NCBI GenBank assembly: GCA_947646735.1 | Contig: CANTFK010000670.1 | Location: 1 to 64,000, forward strand | Reading direction: 5' to 3' | DNA length: 64,000 bases | Source of the DNA: Peronospora farinosa | Lineage: Eukaryota > Oomycota > Peronosporomycetes > Peronosporales > Peronosporaceae | Shown: piece after piece, positions 18,954 to 28,246 of the stretch | How the letters are laid out: each line of letters opens with the position of its first letter | How positions within the stretch are numbered: position 1 is the stretch's first letter | Notes under the pieces: model-generated | Database searches by the model: none | The model's input: the letters and a program-made list of their open reading frames with translations, nothing else | Told to the model about the DNA's origin: nothing | Translations under genes and position numbers: made by a program

Positions 18954-21900
18954 TTAGCCACCAGATCCCTCTTCATGTGATTGCATCACTTCAAAACGAT
19001 TCCGGCTAATCTTGCCACGTTCAAAATCTCGCAATAAGGCACCACAATTTAAGTCGGCTTCATCCACCCAGGATGGTTTAGCATGACCTTTCCAGTAGAC
19101 TTTAAACTGTCTATGTACTCGTCCAAAACGTGTCTTTCTATCAGATCGTACATCCACAATCTTTTCCACTTCGAATTCATCGTCTCCCAGATTACCTTCA
19201 AAACTGTCTTCTGGCAAAAGCGCTTCATCAAAATCGAATCGATATTCTTCTTCGATCGTCAGCAAATTTTTTGGACGATCAGGGAACGTCTTCACTTTCT
19301 TCAACTTGGATATATGTACGACGGGAAATAATCGATATGGCGTACCAGCAATCTCCAGTCGGACAGCGTGATCTCCACACATCTCTTTTACTCGAAAAGG
19401 TCCATGCCACATATGTGCTAGCTTTCGAGCGTACCCTTCTTTCACACGATCCAAATATAACCAGACTTGCGCCCCTGGCTCAATTTCGTGAGGCTTGAGA
19501 TCTTCATTGTGGCGATCAGCACGTGTTTGGATCTCAGTCCTGAGTCTCTCATTTACTGCTTCTCTCGCCCGCTGATAATGCCGCTGCACATGATATCGCC
19601 CCCTACGTGGATCGCGATCTCGACGCCTAGTACTTCCTAATGGTAACGTAGCTTCCAACGTAGATCTTGGGTCCCAACCATGAATCAAGAAAAATGGCGT
19701 TTCGCCGCGCACCCGATCTTGGGCGGTATTGATTGCGAAAGTTAGACGTTCGGCATACTCATCCCAGTCTTGTTGATTAACGTCAGAGACATACATCTTT
19801 AATGCACGAGTCAGAGTTTGCACCATACGTTCCGCAGTCCCATTCGCTTGAGGGCGATATGCCATCGTTGCCCTTTGCTTTTGCCCAATAAGTCGATTGA
19901 ACGCACGAAAAAAATCCGACATAAATCCAGGTTCCCGATCGTGCCGTATCGCTTCACTCGCACCGAATCGTCGAAAGACACACTCCTCGTAATTCTCGGC
20001 GATCGTCTGAGCTGTTCTAGATTTGCTCGCCTTGGCAACCACATAGCCCGAAAATAGATCGACCCAGACCAATAATTCAGTGTTGCCTTTGAAAGATCTA
20101 GGCAGCGATGGAATATGATCCATGGCAATAATCTGGAACGGATAAGTAGCTTGTAAATTTCCCGGAGACTCTCCATTAATAACCGGACGTCCTTTTCCAG
20201 TCTCGCAGTCAGTGCATTCGCTCACATATCGTTGTACACTGCGATACAGGCCTCTCCAATGAAAACGAGATCGGATCCGTTGATACGTCCTACCGATTCC
20301 CTGGTGCCCTCCTTCCAAACTGGCATGGTAGTGATGCAGAAAATCTTGCTGAAGAGTTTCTGGCACCACCAAACGAGCAATTCCATCGAGATCGTCCGAA
20401 TTTTTCACAGCTCCCGGGCAAAAATATAGAATATCGCTTTCATCCACCTCATAATCACTTGCAATCTTGGCGCATGACTTCGCTTCTTCCATACTGAGAT
20501 TCGTTATATCACCAATCAGAAAAATCTTTAGGTTAGCGATCCAACATTCCTCATCTTGAGCTTGTCGTATACGTTCACTTCGCATTTGCTGCACAAATTC
20601 TTCTTGCAATATCTCGGGTGGTTGACGTCTTCTCCGGGTTGATCTGGTAATCGCAGCAACTTTAACCACCGATTCGGTCCGTTTCGACTTCAACAACTCA
20701 TCCAGTCTATTAAGGGTAATGAGATCTTGGCGATCTCCTTCCGAAGTGATGACCACACCTTGTTCCTTCTGTAAAGCAGTACTCGCCAGTCGATCTGCAC
20801 TTTGGTTCCAGTCGCGCTTCATATGTAAGAACTCATGGATCGGCCATGATCGAAGCTTCTCCATTGCCTTCTGTCGCAACAACTGCAGTCCAGGAGCCTT
20901 GCAATCGATTTCACCCCGCATCTGTCGAATCACTAGGTTGGAGTCGCCACAAATAATAACGCGTCCCCTAGTCTGATTCTCCAACAGATCAAAGCCTAAT
21001 AGTAAACCCCGATATTCGGCTTCGTTCACTGTTAAGTCCGTTGCATATTCCGATGCAGCAGCCACAATAGTCCACTCAGGAAGTTTCCATATTATCGCAC
21101 TGTATGATCCCCCCTTTCGCTTGGTTCGTGCCGATCCATCGAAACTGACGACCAAGAGACTTTCATCTTCTTCCACCGTAGGCGGTGGCATACTTAGAGT
21201 TTGCCTTGGCTGTTTCCGGGGAGCGATCGCGATCAACACTTCATCGACTTCTTCACGGGGAGTCACACTTGCAGCCAGGGCACCAAGTATTTCATCTTCG
21301 CCCTTTTCACATTTCTTGATCTCCAAAGTCCAAGTCGATAATAATGCGGCCCACCTACCTAGCCTGCCATTGAGACCGGAGGATTGCACCAACCAGGCCA
21401 TCGTCGAGAAACGCGTAAGAACTTTAATCTCTCGCGAGACTAGCATGCAATAACATAAATCCAAAATCCGAAGTAAAGCTAGTATCTCCTTCTCGACCAT
21501 TCCGTAATTGATTTCATTAGGCTTCAGCGTTCGGCTTGTAAACGTAACTGGCCAGTATGTGCCATCATACTCCTGCAACAAAGCTGCTGAAACTGCCCAT
21601 TTACTCGCATATACGACAATTACCGGAGGCCGATCTGGATCGAAGTGTCTGAGGATCGGGGTATTAGCGATCTTGGCTTTCAACATGGTAAATGCGATCA
21701 TCGCTTTTTCCCATCGAGTCCGTCCTTCTGGATCTGGATCGTCCCCAATATCGAACTTTTGATCTGAATCATTCCTGGTTGCGATAGTCGAATCCAATGC
21801 ATTCATCTTATCAGAACAGCGGATTTCGTGGAAATCTGCTTCCCGTAATTCATATAGCACTGACGCATAAATCGCAAAGTCTTCGACAAATCGACTATAG

Positions 21901-22334
21901 TAATTCAAGCTTCCCAGAAACGATTGCATCGATCGCAACGTCTTTGGGAACGGAATGTTCACCAGCGATCCCAAATCCTTTGGATGAGCTTCGATTTCTG
22001 CAAGTGAGACTTGATGACCCAGGTAATCCACTTTACGTCGTCCCCAGAAACTTTTAGCGAGACTGATCGACAAATTCCATTCATTGCATACTTCTAGCAA
22101 TCGCTTTACCTTATCATATAAGGAGGCCCACGATGTTGCTGGAATCAATATGTCATCAATATATGACCTTCGGCCGAGCACAGATGGCTTCTGGCTAGTA
22201 TCCGATTCGCCTTCAGTGAATACATCCGTCAGCTTTGGCGATCCCGTTTTTGTAACAGTGGGGTCGAGTGATCCTGTAGCAATTGCATTTGTATCCGTAC
22301 CGATCTTGAGGTATCCATTACAGTGCATTATCAA
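18954..22334 (-). CDS. Element B2 pol main part: RT end, two RNase H domains, integrase, chromodomain
   Basis: A single open frame of about 1,120 codons. It begins within reverse transcriptase, the true start being upstream across a one-base shift. YIDD is at residues 58-61, preceded by about 40 unusual residues. A gypsy RNase H follows (VVYASKWAVSAALLQ). Then comes a second RNase H of the aRNH type, with SFDGSA, VNEAEYRG, CGDSNLV and NQSADRLAS carrying the D-E-D-D residues. Integrase has an HHCC site (HHYHASLEGGH ... CTDC), MDHIPS, RHDREPGF and NGTAERM for D-D-E. The C-terminal chromodomain contains RQFKVYWKGHAKPSW. All catalytic residues I can check are present. Confidence 0.93.
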   Translation of the reverse strand: MIMHCNGYLKIGTDTNAIATGSLDPTVTKTGSPKLTDVFTEGESDTSQKPSVLGRRSYIDDILIPATSWASLYDKVKRLLEVCNEWNLSISLAKSFWGRRKVDYLGHQVSLAEIEAHPKDLGSLVNIPFPKTLRSMQSFLGSLNYYSRFVEDFAIYASVLYELREADFHEIRCSDKMNALDSTIATRNDSDQKFDIGDDPDPEGRTRWEKAMIAFTMLKAKIANTPILRHFDPDRPPVIVVYASKWAVSAALLQEYDGTYWPVTFTSRTLKPNEINYGMVEKEILALLRILDLCYCMLVSREIKVLTRFSTMAWLVQSSGLNGRLGRWAALLSTWTLEIKKCEKGEDEILGALAASVTPREEVDEVLIAIAPRKQPRQTLSMPPPTVEEDESLLVVSFDGSARTKRKGGSYSAIIWKLPEWTIVAAASEYATDLTVNEAEYRGLLLGFDLLENQTRGRVIICGDSNLVIRQMRGEIDCKAPGLQLLRQKAMEKLRSWPIHEFLHMKRDWNQSADRLASTALQKEQGVVITSEGDRQDLITLNRLDELLKSKRTESVVKVAAITRSTRRRRQPPEILQEEFVQQMRSERIRQAQDEECWIANLKIFLIGDITNLSMEEAKSCAKIASDYEVDESDILYFCPGAVKNSDDLDGIARLVVPETLQQDFLHHYHASLEGGHQGIGRTYQRIRSRFHWRGLYRSVQRYVSECTDCETGKGRPVINGESPGNLQATYPFQIIAMDHIPSLPRSFKGNTELLVWVDLFSGYVVAKASKSRTAQTIAENYEECVFRRFGASEAIRHDREPGFMSDFFRAFNRLIGQKQRATMAYRPQANGTAERMVQTLTRALKMYVSDVNQQDWDEYAERLTFAINTAQDRVRGETPFFLIHGWDPRSTLEATLPLGSTRRRDRDPRRGRYHVQRHYQRAREAVNERLRTEIQTRADRHNEDLKPHEIEPGAQVWLYLDRVKEGYARKLAHMWHGPFRVKEMCGDHAVRLEIAGTPYRLFPVVHISKLKKVKTFPDRPKNLLTIEEEYRFDFDEALLPEDSFEGNLGDDEFEVEKIVDVRSDRKTRFGRVHRQFKVYWKGHAKPSWVDEADLNCGALLRDFERGKISRNRFEVMQSHEEGSGG

Positions 22335-23029
22335 TTAGACGTTGGTAAATCTGCGGAGCGTTTTTTAGCCCAAACGGCATTCGTAACCACTCGAACAGGC
22401 CTGACGGCGTGATAAAAGCAGAAATCATCCTTGCTCGCTCGGTCATTTCCACGACCCAAAATCCACTGGCCATATCCAACGAACAATACCACATAGTCTT
22501 ATCCATATCTTGCAATAATTCGCTAATCAGCGGCATAGGATACACCATCAATCTCGTGAGTTGATTCACCCGCCGATAGACAATACACAAACGAATGTCG
22601 ACACTATTCTTTTTTTATAATTACCACAATCGGCGAAGCCCATGGTGATGTCGACGGCTGGATAATCCTGGCTGATAGTAATCCTTTGATTAGGTCAGCT
22701 AACTTCTCGCGAAATTTGGGAGCGACCGGTCGTACTCGTTGTGCGATCGGGTGTGCTCCACCAACATCGATATCACATACTGCTCCTCGAGCTGCAGGAG
22801 GAAGCGCATTTCCTTTGCCGATGAGTAAGTGTCGGTTCGCCCAAATCAATTGCCGTAGACCTTCTTGGTCCTTGGTTAAAGGAACTCCCGGATCGCCCAC
22901 TTGGATATCATCAAGCGTAACTTCTTCGGTGGATGACACAATCTCAGGCAAGACAGCCATATGCTGATCCACGTCTTCGGCATACAATTCACCACTCTCG
23001 TGATAATACATCGAGTCTTCAGGCTTCAT
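22318..23029 (-). pseudogene. Element B2 reverse transcriptase N-terminal part, shifted twice
   Basis: 23029-22604 encodes the start of reverse transcriptase (PVAPKFREKLADLIKGLL, STSPWASPIVVI) and ends IIKKE-stop. An extra A in an A7 run near 22612 causes this: with one A fewer the frame runs on into VYRRVNQLTR. The next part (22590-22318) has LDMASGFWVV and MPFGLKNAPQIYQR, then meets a stop; a one-base change near 22325 would join it to the frame of 22334-18954. In the catalytic block, MASGFW occupies the place of the first Asp motif (LDMASG). Confidence 0.85.
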
Positions 23030-23096
23030 CTTTACACTTCCTCCGGCTAAATTACCTTCGTCGTTGATAGTCGTAGTATCACTAGCTTGCTCATGT

Positions 23097-23300
23097 TCTC
23101 GCAGATCACGATCCAGATCGGCCAGATCGCGGTCATCTATTACCGGATCGACCAGATCGCGGTCATCGCGATCCAGATCGGCCAGATCGCGGTCATTAAC
23201 TACCGGATCGGCCAGATCGCGGTCCTTAATTGTCGGATCGGGGTCATCGGCCGATCGCGGTCATTAAACCAGATCAGCCAGATCGCGGTCATTAATTGTC
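23097..23300 (-). repeat. Tandem repeat coding an Asp-Arg-rich linker between protease and RT
   Basis: Units around GACCGCGATCTGGCCGATC recur about seven times with spacers such as CCGGTAGTTAAT. On the minus strand they code for steps like NDRDLADPV and DRDDRDLVDP. A one-base loss within a unit near 23265 ends the upstream frame with TAA, so the protease and RT frames were probably one polyprotein. Slippage in the array is the likely cause. Confidence 0.8.
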
Positions 23301-24556
23301 GGATCGCGCTCCATACATTTCTGTGTGTAGTTATTGTGAGTGTAATTTTCTTCACCCCACGGCCCTTGCGCGTGATCGACATTTGACATCCCTCTGATCG
23401 CATTGATCACCCATGGAGATTGCGCTACTTGTTCACTTTCATCTTCGATCACCAGATCTTCTACATTGTTTCCACCGATTTCTTTTATCGCATCGCATTC
23501 ATCATTGGATCGTGTCGTGAGTTTCACCGTTTCCGTAGTCCTTTCTTCTGCTTCCTCTTTTGAGCGTGTTAAGATCCTCTTTGGTGTAGGGTACGAAGGA
23601 TGATCCACTAGCGGTCCGGTATATTCTTCCGGTGGTTCTTCTTCTCGATCCGTTGTCGCTTCGAACGCTAATGTCTGCCATTCGTTATACCGACGCGATC
23701 CCACCGAGACATATCCTGGGGACCGAGGTATCATATCAGCGACCATCCACCAACCTAATGGCGATCCATGACTTAAAATCACTTCTTGATCGCCGATATT
23801 AGTCAGCTGTAGATACTTGATCTGACCTGGTCCCGTAGTTACTGTAGGTACCCACTTCGGATCGCGCCTCACCCAGATCTTGGCTTTAGGAGGACTAACT
23901 CCGATCTTCACTTCAGTCGATTTACCCACTGGGATCACCACATATTGATCTGGAATTGTGATCGCTTGTATGGTCGCCCGGTAAGGGGGTCTTCGTTCAT
24001 TCAGAAGGATCCTGACCTCATCAGGCGAACAAAGTGTTCCATCGGCTAAATACAGACGTATTCCAGCCGGTACCATGAAATCCATTCCTAGGATCGCGTC
24101 TTGACCTACTTGATCTCCTACCCAAGCATCAAAATAATAGACTAGCGATCCATTCAGCGTGATCTTGATTCTTGTACGACCGTCCGTCATGTATGTGTTC
24201 TCACCAATCCCAACACATTCTTGCTTCTGACTCTCGTCAATGACACATCCTACCTTACGAGCAAAGGTGGTGTCGACGATTGAGACTTCGGCTCCAGAAT
24301 CAAACAACATAATCGCCTTTTCATTGTTGATCTTGCCCGTTGCCTTGGCTTGCTTGAACCATTTTCCTGGGGTATGATATTTCCAATATCCCCGTGATTC
24401 ACCTGGTGCTAAGTCGAGCTCCATTTTCGCAGGCGATCGGGCATATTCATCAACTCTTACGACGCTTGATATTGAACGCAGAAATTTTGAATCTTCACAT
24501 GTATTATTCGGGTCGATCTGAGTGTTAACGCCCTGATCTGTCGATCTTCTTTCCAC
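23264..24556 (-). CDS. Element B2 protease region
   Basis: A 430-codon frame. The retroviral-type aspartic protease is at residues about 80-165, with the active-site AIMLFDSGAEVS (Asp 86) and the second hallmark AILGMDFM (155-160). The remaining C-terminal 250 residues form a spacer rich in charged residues that leads into the DRD repeat. This protease cuts the gag-pol polyprotein. The upstream zinc-knuckle frame ends at 24619 in a different frame, so protease may depend on a frameshift or the junction is damaged. Confidence 0.9.
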   Translation of the reverse strand: MERRSTDQGVNTQIDPNNTCEDSKFLRSISSVVRVDEYARSPAKMELDLAPGESRGYWKYHTPGKWFKQAKATGKINNEKAIMLFDSGAEVSIVDTTFARKVGCVIDESQKQECVGIGENTYMTDGRTRIKITLNGSLVYYFDAWVGDQVGQDAILGMDFMVPAGIRLYLADGTLCSPDEVRILLNERRPPYRATIQAITIPDQYVVIPVGKSTEVKIGVSPPKAKIWVRRDPKWVPTVTTGPGQIKYLQLTNIGDQEVILSHGSPLGWWMVADMIPRSPGYVSVGSRRYNEWQTLAFEATTDREEEPPEEYTGPLVDHPSYPTPKRILTRSKEEAEERTTETVKLTTRSNDECDAIKEIGGNNVEDLVIEDESEQVAQSPWVINAIRGMSNVDHAQGPWGEENYTHNNYTQKCMERDPTINDRDLADLV

Positions 24557-24618
24557 AAATGCATAAATGCAGAGCCTAGAACGCTCGGCTCGTACCAGAT
24601 TCCAACCTGGCGAGCGTC

Positions 24619-25660
24619 CTAGTTTAACATTTCTTCAGCCTTCGGCGGAAGCATTCCAGCATGCTTGGTTGGGACATACCACTTGCGTATCATGTTGTAG
24701 AATTCTTCCATTCGACATTTTCCATGCTCATGGATATCTCCGCAGGCAGCACAGGTGTAAAAACACTTGTCCGAAGGATGTCCCTTACGACCACACTTCT
24801 GACACGTTAGTCTCTTCCAGCATCCACGATCATCGTGTTTCTTCGACCCACAATGGGTACAAGCCTTCTGATTCACCACGCGATCTGGACCGCGATCTTG
24901 ATCCAAATGGTCTGATTTCGCGCGTTGGTCACTATATTTCTTTCTTCACGCGATCTGGTACTGTGGCTAAACAAAAGTTGCGTCGATCTGTTTCGGCGTC
25001 TGATCCACTAATATCCGAGTCTGACTCACTGCTACTGCCTTCCAGACGAATCGCTCTCACAGCACGAGTTGGTTTCGAGGGTGCCGGAGTGGATGCCGAC
25101 GCAGATCGCTGGCGAAATTTGCTCGACCCCATTGAACGCGGATGCTGTCTTCCCTCCATGCGTTGATATGTTCGCAGAGTTTCTTCCATATCATCGGCGT
25201 CTCCAAGGCGTAACAACGTCAACTGCTTAGCCAGATCGCGATCGTCAAGTGTACCAATGAAATGTTCCACATGCTCTCGGCGAATTGAGGGCGATCCCTC
25301 CCGAATGGGAATTTTTGCTCGGATCGCGGCCACATTCAGTCGATACAAATATTCCAATGGCGTTTCATCAGATCGCTTCTTCGCATGATAGTATTGTCTC
25401 CCGACAGACATACCATATCCACAATATTGGATCATGAAGGTTTCCAACAACGACTTCCAAGAGTTCCGAGTGGATCGACTTAACTGGCTATACCAATTTC
25501 GTGCCGGCCCCGTAAGTAAATCACCAAATACTAGGCATTTTCCATCATCCGGGGCTTGGTCGCGTAAGAACGCCGACTTGGCCTTGTTGACCCAACTTCT
25601 CGCTCGATCTTCATCCTTGTCCCGTCCTGTAAATTCTTTCAGATCTGCGATCGCAGACAT
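24619..25660 (-). CDS. Element B2 gag: capsid core and zinc knuckles
   Basis: 25660-24932 encodes the capsid-like core of gypsy gag (FGDLLTGPARNWYSQL, LLETFMIQYCG, DETPLEYLYRLNVAA). It ends in KKEI-stop at an A-rich site. One base further on, the frame to 24619 encodes two good zinc knuckles, CTHCGSKKHDDRGC and CQKCGRKGHPSDKC, and a partial third, CAACGDIHEHGKC. The shift falls in the run AAGAAAGAAATA, so it is either one lost or gained A or a programmed shift. Gag builds the particle and binds RNA. Confidence 0.85.
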
Positions 25661-26914
25661 TCAAATCCGCTGTGTGACAAGTCCACCATCAGGTACAGCG
25701 CCTGCACTTGCGACTTGTGGCCGTCTTAGATCCTCCAACCCCAAATCGTCTGGATCGTAATTATTGGATCGCGATTGACGCGATCCGGCCGATTCCATAT
25801 CCACATCCGAAATGCAAACTTTTGGGGTGTTTGTGGGGATCGAGGATCGACTGGCGGTCATGCGAGCTTGATCCTGCTCGTACTTTCTCATGGCAGCTTC
25901 AAAATAAGATTGCAATTGACCTGATCCATTCACATTCATGTCTTCAGCTGTGAGTGCCGTCGTCGATTGTTCTCTGGCCTTAATCGGTGCCAGTCGCTCG
26001 CGAATATGCGCTGCACCAGCCGGTCCAAGTGACATTCGCTGCATATTAATCGAGTCGTCCGACTCCCTTTCGGATTCCGCTGACATATACTGCGAAGATC
26101 CAGTATGATATCCTTTTGGTATATCTACGATCGGCTGGATCGTCTGATCCACCGGATCGCGCTCTCCAGTTAGCGGAACTAGCTTCGAAAAAAGAGATCG
26201 CCCTGCTTGGATCACCCGATCATGATCGCATTCCAACAGCATCTGCGCGTCAATAGCTCCAACGGTGAATCCAGCGTTTTGGAGAAACTCCATAAGCCGA
26301 CGGATCGCTTCCAACTGGTTCGGTGTCGGAATGGGAGCTGAAATTGGTCCTCGTAGCGATCCAATTAACTTCGGCTTCAAAATCTTTAGAACGGGATCGC
26401 TTGACAACAGATCTTTAAGCGCCTTCCAATGAAAACACCATTCCAGCTGATCCAGTTGCCATCCTTTCGCCTTGTCTTCCTCATGCGCTGGCTTCATGTC
26501 GGTATCATCATGATCCGACTCAGGCGCCTTCATCTTCACTCGAGATGGCTTCGAATTCTTCTTCTTCTTCGAATTCGGAGTGGTTTTGGATAAATTTCCT
26601 TCGGTTTTAACCGACGGATTTTTATCCAGCGGATCGCGTTTTGCAACGCGATCCGCAGGGGTCCTCGAAAGGACCTGGGGAGGGGGTAGAGGTTTGTCTT
26701 CCAGATCAATCTCTTGATCTTCCTCCTTGGTTTTCTTTTCATCTGCGCCCCTCCCAAAACGCTGATGATCCGGGGATCTTTTTTCTTCACACGTCTGCGG
26801 TGATCCCTTTGCCGCTGACGCTTCAATCCTAGGTTCAATTTTGACCTTTACATCTTCTCTCAGGGACTCACGGTGAAATCCCGAGTCACCAGAAGATCCG
26901 GGCACGCGCACCAT
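25661..26914 (-). CDS. Element B2 gag N-terminal part
   Basis: The frame starts at the ATG at 26914 (MVRVPGSSGDSGF), directly next to the LTR end, and runs about 417 codons to a TGA at 25663-25661. The next codon, in frame, is the ATG of the following gag part, so one TGA alone separates the two. The N-terminal half is highly charged and Lys-rich; the second half is helical (LEAIRRLMEFLQNAGFTVG). I do not recognise a domain. Either stop read-through or a point mutation explains the TGA. Confidence 0.75.
   Translation of the reverse strand: MVRVPGSSGDSGFHRESLREDVKVKIEPRIEASAAKGSPQTCEEKRSPDHQRFGRGADEKKTKEEDQEIDLEDKPLPPPQVLSRTPADRVAKRDPLDKNPSVKTEGNLSKTTPNSKKKKNSKPSRVKMKAPESDHDDTDMKPAHEEDKAKGWQLDQLEWCFHWKALKDLLSSDPVLKILKPKLIGSLRGPISAPIPTPNQLEAIRRLMEFLQNAGFTVGAIDAQMLLECDHDRVIQAGRSLFSKLVPLTGERDPVDQTIQPIVDIPKGYHTGSSQYMSAESERESDDSINMQRMSLGPAGAAHIRERLAPIKAREQSTTALTAEDMNVNGSGQLQSYFEAAMRKYEQDQARMTASRSSIPTNTPKVCISDVDMESAGSRQSRSNNYDPDDLGLEDLRRPQVASAGAVPDGGLVTQRI
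26896..26913 (-). other. Primer binding site of element B2 (candidate)
   Basis: One base after the LTR end the minus strand reads TGGTGCGCGTGCCCGGAT. Its complement reads CCGGGCACGCGCACCA, which has the shape of a tRNA 3' end: five T-stem bases, seven acceptor bases, a discriminator A and CCA. I cannot name the tRNA. The site overlaps the first gag codons. Confidence 0.5.
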
Positions 26915-28238
26915 TGTGGTGGAGTGGGATTCGCAAAATTGCTGATGCGATCCCAACTCTCCACTGGCGCCCGGACGACCGACTAACGGAGGGGGTACCC
27001 CGATTCCGTGTGTATAGCCTTCCTCACCTTGTGTACCCGTCGGGAGGGCGGGTTGCTCTCTTCTCGGTAGACTTGAGTCGATGTTGAACTTGATTGTGTT
27101 AGGGATAGGTGGGGGGCGATCGCGTGGAATTCCTCACACGATCGCAGTTGTTCTTGGGGTGCTCTATTTGAGTCGCCCTGATCTCTCTTGAGACCGCCTT
27201 GTCCAAAAAATGTAGATACTTGATCCACTTGATATACTTGATCTTCTGACCACTTGAGCCGTCTCGCGATCTTATACCTTGTCCTTTTCTTGTTGTGCTG
27301 CGTCCAATCGCAGGGGAAGTTGTTTGTTTTGAGAGTTCTTGTAATCCCTGGCCAAACAATCCAGGGATATGACTTGCGTAGTATGTAGACTTCCTTGAGA
27401 CGTCGGGAGGCCAAAGAATCCAGCCCGGAAGAGAAGTCGACACGTGTACTTAGAAGCAAATTGAACTCTGTTAATGTTAACCAATCAAATACCAAAACCT
27501 ATGATCTTGACTATCTGTAGCTCAGGATCTATTGCCACGTATCGCCCTTTCGGAAAAATCAGATGTTGTAATGTGGTCCACTCCAATATCGCCGCGATCT
27601 GGATCGCTACCTCGCTCGGATATAATATCATTTTTGTATCGGATCGCGATACTAATAATTAATATCGGATCGCGATACTATTAATTAGTATCGGATCGCG
27701 GTCCGCCGGATCACGACTTGTCCTCTTCACCGTTCCTCGGGTCATGTGAAATGGTCCATCTATGTGACATGTCATGTCCACCTCATTCCAGTCCTCCATA
27801 GCGACGTGATCCACACCAGACCGTCTTCCACATACTTGGATGTACCAATCCTCCTTCTTAGCGATCGCGTTCACGCGGATCGCCATCGGAAATTACCGAA
27901 GATCGCAGTTGCGTAGTTTCTAGGCCATAGTTAACTCCATATAGAACTACGAACTCCACCATTCACTGTTTCCATCCCATTTGCCATCGTCTCGAAACTT
28001 TTTCTGCTGGATCGCGATTCATCAATATTGGCCATTTCGGACTTAACCGAAAATATGCGATCACACTTTGCCAAATTCACTCTTTCGATTCGCCACAATC
28101 ATCCCCTGCACCGTTAGCCCACATACAGTGTTGGCCTAGCTGTGACACTGTCTCGTTTCAACCTTCTCGTCACTTCGTCCCCTATGGCCAGGTCTCCACC
28201 CGAAAAAGATCGCCACCCCCGAACTGGTGTGCTCGTCA
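26915..28238 (-). mobile_element. 5' LTR of element B2
   Basis: The copy has the same ends as 16095-17520 (TGTGGTGGAGTGGG ... GTGCTCGTCA) but is about 100 bp shorter, mostly from fewer 28-bp repeat units and small deletions. It contains the antisense start codon at about 28182. Beyond the CA it continues for 8 bp (CGCGCGAT) identical to the inner flank of the other LTR, then joins an inverted LTR. Confidence 0.75.
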
Positions 28239-28246
28239 CGCGCGAT

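Larger units (their letters stand above)
16095..28238 (-). mobile_element. Ty3/gypsy element B2, nearly complete, dual RNase H, chromodomain
   Basis: A 12.1-kb minus-strand element: LTR (26915-28238), primer site, gag in two parts, zinc knuckles, protease, a repeat-coded linker, reverse transcriptase, two RNase H domains, integrase, chromodomain, then an antisense frame on the plus strand (17466-18575) and the second LTR (16095-17520). Coding is interrupted by only a few single-base shifts and one in-frame stop, so it is younger than element A. The hexamer GCGATC and its extensions are strikingly frequent throughout. The LTRs differ in repeat number and by scattered substitutions. Confidence 0.85.

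Noticed and set aside
18954..22334. Whether element B2 could be a host gene because pol is so open
   Set aside because: gag, protease, RT, RNase H, integrase and LTRs are all present in element order, with small shifts.
23064..23386. Plus-strand frames rich in RSRSARSRS and IQIGQIAV
   Set aside because: They are shadows of the tandem repeat that codes for the Asp-Arg linker on the minus strand.
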